A stretch of DNA of 6,384 nucleotides, taken from Pseudomonadota bacterium. GTDB lineage: Bacteria > Pseudomonadota > Alphaproteobacteria > Rhizobiales > Kaistiaceae. A program made the position numbers and the translations under genes. This document shows, one piece after another, positions 1-6,384 of this stretch. Numbering within the stretch: the first letter of the stretch is position 1; each line of letters begins with the position of its first letter. The stretch lies in contig JAEZEN010000241.1 in NCBI GenBank assembly GCA_023433185.1, positions 1 to 6,384 of the forward strand. The letters run 5' to 3'. Under the pieces are notes generated by a model. The model had not been told where the DNA came from and did not search any database. It saw nothing but the letters and a program-made list of their open reading frames with translations.

Positions 1-1572
<1,572 letters not shown>

Positions 1573-1600
1573 GCCACGCGGCCTCGTGCTACGGTTCGGC

Positions 1601-1897
1601 ATGGACCGGACCTACACGTTCGTCTTCGATCCCGACCCCGACGGTGGCTACGTCGTTACATGTCCGGCGCTTCCGGGTCTCGTCACCTGGGGGGCGACGC
1701 TCGATCACGCGCGGACCATGGCCCGTGACGCTATGGCGGGGTTCATCGAGGTGCTGATGGAGGAAGGTGAGCCCGTACCCGAGAGCGACGCGCCGGAGAC
1801 GGCCCCGCGATACGGCCGATTGGCGCAGACCTTGCGGGAAGATCAGGTGGTGCCCACCCTCGAGCAACTCACCAACCGCGTCGGCGCACCGGCATGA
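1601..1897 (+). CDS. hicB: HicB-family antitoxin-like protein
   Basis: This 98-residue protein resembles the HicB-like antitoxin fold, which binds and blocks a HicA RNase. The diagnostic stretch is [20 protein letters not shown] at residues 5-24, followed by [13 protein letters not shown] (25-37) and a helix with [18 protein letters not shown] (45-62). This matches the family pattern of a partial RNase-H-like fold (GGY, CPALPG, EGEPIP). The C-terminal third (about 63-98) shows no ribbon-helix-helix or helix-turn-helix that I can recognise, so self-repression by DNA binding is not evident. The ATG at 1601 was chosen because the family match starts within a few residues of it; an in-frame GTG at 1586 would add only five residues, and neither has a strong Shine-Dalgarno. 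The stop overlaps the hicA start as ATGA, indicating translational coupling. The gene lies 28 bases behind edd with no obvious promoter in the gap. The family call is firm; activity as an antitoxin is inferred from the family and its neighbour. Confidence 0.88.
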   Translation: MDRTYTFVFDPDPDGGYVVTCPALPGLVTWGATLDHARTMARDAMAGFIEVLMEEGEPVPESDAPETAPRYGRLAQTLREDQVVPTLEQLTNRVGAPA

Positions 1898-2196
1898 CGC
1901 GGCTGCCGTCGCTTCGCCCGCGCGAAGTGATGGCGGCACTTGGAAAAGCGGGGTTCGTGGTGGTTCGCGTCAAGGGCAGCCACTACCAGCTTCACAATCC
2001 GCTGAATGGACGACGCGTCACCGTTCCCTACCACGGCGGCGACCTCTCCAAGGCCACGCTGGCGTCGATCCTGGCGGGATCGCGGCAGACGACTTCCTGC
2101 GGTTGCTGTAGGAGAGCCTATCCCGACCGCCGCACCCGCGCCCATGGTCGGGTCTCGCCGGGCGCGGCCACGTCGCCGATCGCCGGCTGGAGATAG
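1894..2196 (+). CDS. hicA: HicA-family toxin-like protein with frameshifted C-terminus
   Basis: HicA toxins are small RNases with a double-stranded-RNA-binding fold that cleave mRNA. Residues 1-62 read as a normal HicA: LPSLRPREVMAALGKAGFVV, then VRVKGSHYQLHNP with the expected catalytic His30 (codon at 1981), then VTVPYHGGDLSKATLASILA. After about base 2076 the literal frame loses family resemblance and becomes a tail of about 38 residues (starting SRQTTSCGCCRRAYP) that ends at 2196, overlapping the last 79 bases of the convergent DUF934 gene. The expected ending, IAADDFLRLL followed by TAG, is present at 2079-2111 in another frame. A loss of one base modulo three, for example 1 or 7 bases, near 2072-2080 explains this; the intact gene would have ended at about 2111 with 72-74 residues. 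The catalytic half is intact, so the product may be inactive, altered or still active. A sequencing error is also possible. The start is fixed by the ATGA overlap with hicB. Confidence 0.8.
   Translation: MTRLPSLRPREVMAALGKAGFVVVRVKGSHYQLHNPLNGRRVTVPYHGGDLSKATLASILAGSRQTTSCGCCRRAYPDRRTRAHGRVSPGAATSPIAGWR
2079..2111 (+). other. Displaced 3' end of hicA in a second frame
   Basis: Read in the frame beginning at 2079, these bases encode IAADDFLRLL and then TAG, a typical HicA C-terminus (compare the family ending in EEFLELL or DDFLRLL). The upstream hicA frame reads the same bases as SRQTTSCGCC without a stop. Since the junction lies right after the conserved SILA helix and the restored stop is 6 bases from the convergent DUF934 stop, the ancestral gene almost certainly ended here. 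Confidence 0.75.
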
Positions 2197-2630
2197 TGCG
2201 GCACCTCGGGCCACTCCCCGGCCTCGAGCGCCTTGATAACCTTCGGGTCGTCGGTCTGGAAGGCGTCGACGCCGACGCGGGCGAGCATGGGCACCTGGTC
2301 GATGAAGAATCCGCCGATGGCCCGGACCTCGCCCTTGTAGCCATCACGCTCGCGCAGCAGCCGCGCCATCGAGAAGGCGCGGCCGTCGGCGAATTTCGGG
2401 ATCTCGACGGCGATCACCGGAAAGCGCGCGAGGTCGCCGGCGATGTCGGTCCAGACCGCGCCCGGAGGCAGGACGAGGCCGAGCGGCGCGTTGCGCCGGG
2501 CGAGCGTCTCGCGCTCGGTCCGCCAGCGGACAAGGGTGACGAAGGCGGGCGCATCGTCCGGCAGCGGCGCGTCGTCGGCGACGAAGTGCCAGGGGTCCTC
2601 GACGAACTGTCCGTTCTTCCAAAGGGGCAT
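2118..2630 (-). CDS. DUF934 protein of the sulfite-reduction operon
   Basis: This 170-residue soluble protein matches the DUF934 family (PF06073). Its core is EIPKFADGRAFSMARLLRER at residues 76-95, followed by GYKGEVRAIG (97-106) and D111-Q112, with no signal peptide, membrane segment or cysteine cluster. The family has no settled biochemical function but is repeatedly found beside cysI and cysH, and has been labelled as probably involved in sulfite reduction. Here it is the last gene of the cys operon, 80 bases after cysH, which fits that link. The start is secure: an in-frame TGA sits just upstream of the ATG, so no earlier start is possible. The Shine-Dalgarno is weak (GCGGAA). The stop faces the hicA end across six bases if the hicA frameshift is corrected, and the last 79 bases are overlapped antisense by the literal hicA frame. 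The family call is confident; the role is inferred from context. Confidence 0.9.
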   Translation of the reverse strand: MPLWKNGQFVEDPWHFVADDAPLPDDAPAFVTLVRWRTERETLARRNAPLGLVLPPGAVWTDIAGDLARFPVIAVEIPKFADGRAFSMARLLRERDGYKGEVRAIGGFFIDQVPMLARVGVDAFQTDDPKVIKALEAGEWPEVPHYLQPAIGDVAAPGETRPWARVRRSG

Positions 2631-2658
2631 GGTTCAGATTCCGCTGCAACGAAGGGGT

Positions 2659-2674
2659 GGAACGGCACCGTTCC
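2659..2674. repeat. 16-base palindrome in the cysH-DUF934 gap
   Basis: GGAACGGCACCGTTCC is an inverted repeat with 7-base arms around a CA centre. As RNA from the - strand it could fold with six paired bases and a GTGC loop. It sits in the only sizeable gap of the operon, 28 bases upstream of the DUF934 start. No T-run follows, so it is not a standard terminator; it could be an mRNA-stability stem, a protein-binding site or chance. Confidence 0.4.
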
Positions 2675-2710
2675 CATCCGGCGCCTCAGGGAGCGGGGGC
2701 CGGGCGCGGC

Positions 2711-3449
2711 TCAGATGCCGCTGCCATCGGCCTCGGCCGGCACGTGGATGCCGCACTCGGTCTTCGACAGGCCGCGCCAGCGGCCGGCACGCTGGTCCTC
2801 GCCCACCGCTACGCGCGACGTGCAGGGGACGCAGCCGATCGACGGATAGCCCTTGGCGACCAGCGGATGCTCCGGCAGGCCGTGGCGCTCGGCATAGGCC
2901 TTCAGCTCGACGATCGACCACGAGGCGAGCGGGTTCACCTTGATCCGGGCGCCGTCTGCCTCGAAAAGGCGGAGCGTGGCGCGCTGGGCGTTCTGGAAGC
3001 GCTTCCGCCCGGTGAACCAGGCATCGACCCCGTCGAGGGCGCGCTGCAGCGGCTCGGTCTTGCGGATGTGGCAGCAGAGGTCGGGATTGGTCATCCACAG
3101 CGCCCGGTGCGGGTCGTTCTCGGCGAGCCGGGCCGGGTCCGGCGTCACGGTCCGGACGTCGGTCAGGCCGAGCATTTCGGTCAGGCGCGTGCGGTATTCG
3201 AGCGTCTCGGCGAAAAGCCGGCCGCTGTCGAGAAAGATCACCGGAATGCTCGGGTCGACGTCGGCGACCAGGTGGAGGAGAACCGCCGAATCCGCTCCGA
3301 AGCTCGAGACGAGGGCATTGCGGCCGGGGAACAGCTCGCCCGCGGTCAGGGCGATCGCATCGCGGGCATCGACCTGCCCGAAGCGGGCGTTGAGCACCGC
3401 GACCCGGTCGGCGACGCCGGCTTCTCCGCCCTGGGTCACGGCACGCGCG

Positions 3450-3463
<14 letters not shown>
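2711..3463 (-). CDS. cysH: Adenylylsulfate (APS) reductase, CysH family
   Basis: This enzyme reduces APS to sulfite and AMP with thioredoxin, in assimilatory sulfate reduction in the cytoplasm. The 250-residue protein has the PP-loop nucleotide site SSFGADSAVLLHL (53-65), IFLDSGRLFAET (76-87), TGRKRFQNAQRA (151-162) and the catalytic ending KTECGIH (234-240, Cys237). Cys130-Cys131 and Cys211-x2-Cys214 form the CC...CxxC set that binds a [4Fe-4S] cluster. This set marks the APS-reducing type and is absent from E. coli-type PAPS reductases, so PAPS kinase activity should not be needed. The start is the ATG at 3463, with a good Shine-Dalgarno (AAGGAA, 3471-3476) inside the end of cysI; the two genes overlap by 14 bases, indicating coupled translation. 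The siroheme enzyme CysI just upstream uses the sulfite product. Whether it also accepts PAPS, as some four-cysteine enzymes do, cannot be seen from the sequence. Confidence 0.95.
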
Positions 3464-5111
<1,648 letters not shown>

Positions 5112-5128
5112 GGCTTCGGTCCGTGTCG

Positions 5129-5476
5129 CTATTCCGCCGCCTGGGCGAGACGCGCCTTGTTGAGGGTGGCGTATTCGGCCTCGCCGTAGGCGACGGTGGG
5201 CCCCTCGGCGCGGATCCGCTCGCGGATGCGCACCGGCACCGGGCGCCCGTCGGCAATGGTGACGTCGATGGGGTAGGGCTCGAGGACGATGCGGGCATCG
5301 GCCTGGGCCTCGGCATAGGCCGACGCGTTGTCGAGATCGGGCCCGTCCGAAACGAGGAGCGCTTCGGCGATGTCATGAACCCACACGCCCCGTTCGTCGA
5401 GGAAGACGACGCGTCCGTCGTCGAGGCGGTTGGCGGTGATCGCCTTCTGCGGTCCGGCCTTGGCGGCTTTGAACAT
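5129..5476 (-). CDS. DUF2849 protein, conserved companion of CysI
   Basis: This 115-residue protein matches DUF2849 (PF11011), a small alphaproteobacterial family encoded directly in front of cysI. Recognisable parts are QKAITANRLDDGRVVFLDE (10-28), a helical stretch LDNASAYAEAQADARIV (48-64), the EPYPIDV segment (66-72) and GRPVPVRIRERIRAEGPTV (76-94). There is no cysteine, signal peptide or membrane segment, so it is unlikely to carry an iron-sulfur cluster itself. The ATG at 5476 has a clear Shine-Dalgarno, AGAGGAAG at 5484-5491, seven bases away and touching the cysG stop. The gaps are 15 bases from cysG and 17 bases to cysI, so it is surely cotranscribed with them. The biochemical role is unknown; a helper of sulfite reductase, possibly in electron supply, is a reasonable inference from its constant position and the absence of CysJ here. 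Confidence 0.9.
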   Translation of the reverse strand: MFKAAKAGPQKAITANRLDDGRVVFLDERGVWVHDIAEALLVSDGPDLDNASAYAEAQADARIVLEPYPIDVTIADGRPVPVRIRERIRAEGPTVAYGEAEYATLNKARLAQAAE

Positions 5477-5491
5477 GGTGCGACTTCCTCT

Positions 5492-6384
5492 TCAGGCCGC
5501 GAGCGTCGCGAGCGACACCGGCTCGGCGCCGACCGCGCCTTCCGCGACGACCTCGCCGATGATGATCAGAACCGGGCCCTTCAGGTCCCGCCGCGCCGCA
5601 ATGCGGGCCAGTTCATCGAGGCGGCCGACATGAGCCTGGCGGTCCGGGCGGGACGCATTCTCGACGACCGCGACCGGTGTCGACGGGGCGAGGCCAGCCT
5701 CGAGCAGCCGAGCCGCGACGCGGGCAGCGGCCGCGTGGCCCATATAGACCGCCACCGTCGCCCCCGAAAGGGCGAGGCCGGCCCAGCCGGGCAGCGTCTC
5801 GCCGTCCGCATCGTGGCCTGTCGCGAAGACCAGCGCCGACGACGTGTCGCGCAGCGTGAGGGGAATCTCGTTCTCCGCCGCCGCGGCGAAGGCCGCGGTT
5901 ATGCCGGGGACGATGTCGAAGGAGACGCGCGCCGCGCGAAGGGCCGCCATCTCCTCGCCGGCGCGGCCGAAGACCAGCGGATCGCCGGACTTGAGCCGCA
6001 CGACGCGGTGGCCCTTCCTCGCCTCGGTGACGAGGAGCGCGTTGATCGCCTCCTGGCTGAGCGCGTGGTTGCCCGGCGCCTTGCCGACATAGACGCGTCG
6101 CGCGTCGCGCCGTCCCTGGGCGAGGATCGCCGGTGGCACGAGGCGGTCGTAGACGATGACGTCGGCTTCCTGGAGCGCGCGCTGGGCGCGGAGCGTCAGA
6201 AGGTCCTCGGCGCCCGGCCCGGCCCCGACGAGCGAAACGTGCCCGGCGAGGTTTGGCCCGATCTCGAGCATGCGGACCGCTTCGCCCTCGGCCGCGCCGA
6301 CATCGCCGGCAAAGACCCTCTCGGCGACCGGGCCGGCGAAGAAGCGCGCCCAGAACCGCCGCCGGGCTTCGGGCGAGGGCAGGG
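5492..6384 (-). CDS. cysG: Siroheme synthase CysG (fused), 5' end beyond window
   Basis: CysG builds siroheme from uroporphyrinogen III: the C-terminal module methylates it twice using S-adenosylmethionine, and the N-terminal module oxidises precorrin-2 and inserts iron. The C-terminal methyltransferase is complete. Counting from the first full codon (6382), it shows LVGAGPG (51-57), VYDRLV with Asp79, VGK with Lys101, LKSGDPLVFGRAGEE (130-144), VPGITAA (158-164) and VYMG with Met214; Asp79 and Lys101 match the E. coli catalytic Asp248 and Lys270. The ATG at 6271 looks like a start, but the frame stays open to the window edge, and its upstream residues PEARRRFWARFFAGPVAERV match the end of the CysG N-terminal module (E. 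coli has ERRRFWEKFF). The gene is therefore a fusion, and 296 residues are visible of roughly 460-480 expected. It heads the visible operon and supplies the CysI cofactor. Confidence 0.93.
   Translation of the reverse strand, partial: LPSPEARRRFWARFFAGPVAERVFAGDVGAAEGEAVRMLEIGPNLAGHVSLVGAGPGAEDLLTLRAQRALQEADVIVYDRLVPPAILAQGRRDARRVYVGKAPGNHALSQEAINALLVTEARKGHRVVRLKSGDPLVFGRAGEEMAALRAARVSFDIVPGITAAFAAAAENEIPLTLRDTSSALVFATGHDADGETLPGWAGLALSGATVAVYMGHAAAARVAARLLEAGLAPSTPVAVVENASRPDRQAHVGRLDELARIAARRDLKGPVLIIIGEVVAEGAVGAEPVSLATLAA

Noticed and set aside
2122..2152. Inverted repeat CCCGACC...GGTCGGG with a 17-base spacer near the hicA/DUF934 junction, as a possible terminator
   Set aside because: Seven-base arms with a long loop, lying inside the DUF934 coding end, with no T-run on either strand; expected by chance at this G+C content.
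2414..2677. Alternative - strand frame starting at 2677 upstream of DUF934
   Set aside because: It is out of frame with DUF934, whose own frame has an in-frame TGA just upstream of its ATG; the translation has no family resemblance.

Overview
The window comes from a very GC-rich bacterial chromosome (roughly 70% G+C by eye). Codon use ends heavily in G or C, and the sulfur-gene set (four-cysteine CysH, ferredoxin-type CysI, DUF2849, DUF934, fused CysG) is typical of alphaproteobacteria, most likely Hyphomicrobiales or a relative. The genus cannot be named from the sequence. Coding density is close to complete: two gene groups point toward each other and meet at about 2112-2117. No RNA gene, insertion sequence, CRISPR array or phage gene was seen.

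Left part, + strand (1-2196). The window opens inside edd, the 6-phosphogluconate dehydratase of the Entner-Doudoroff pathway; about 79 N-terminal residues lie off the left edge. A two-gene HicBA-type toxin-antitoxin module starts 28 bases after the edd stop, with the antitoxin-like hicB first (1601-1897) and the toxin-like hicA second, overlapping by ATGA. The hicA reading frame is broken near its end. The family-typical C-terminus is present at 2079-2111 but in another frame, so the literal frame runs on to 2196, antisense to the neighbouring gene.

Right part, - strand (6384 down to 2118). This is an assimilatory sulfate/sulfite reduction operon in the order cysG (5' end off the right edge), DUF2849, cysI, cysH, DUF934. 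CysG makes siroheme, the cofactor of CysI. CysH reduces adenylylsulfate (APS) to sulfite, and CysI reduces sulfite to sulfide for cysteine synthesis. The two DUF proteins are conserved companions of CysI with no firmly known biochemical role. No CysJ flavoprotein is present in the window, so the electron source for CysI is open. The genes are tightly packed (gaps of 15 and 17 bases, a 14-base overlap, then an 80-base gap containing a palindrome), which supports one transcript with its promoter beyond the right edge.

No new biological system is evident. The points most worth checking are the frameshifted hicA, the DUF2849/DUF934 pair around a CysI without CysJ, and the fact that cysG continues past the internal ATG at 6271 as a fused gene.
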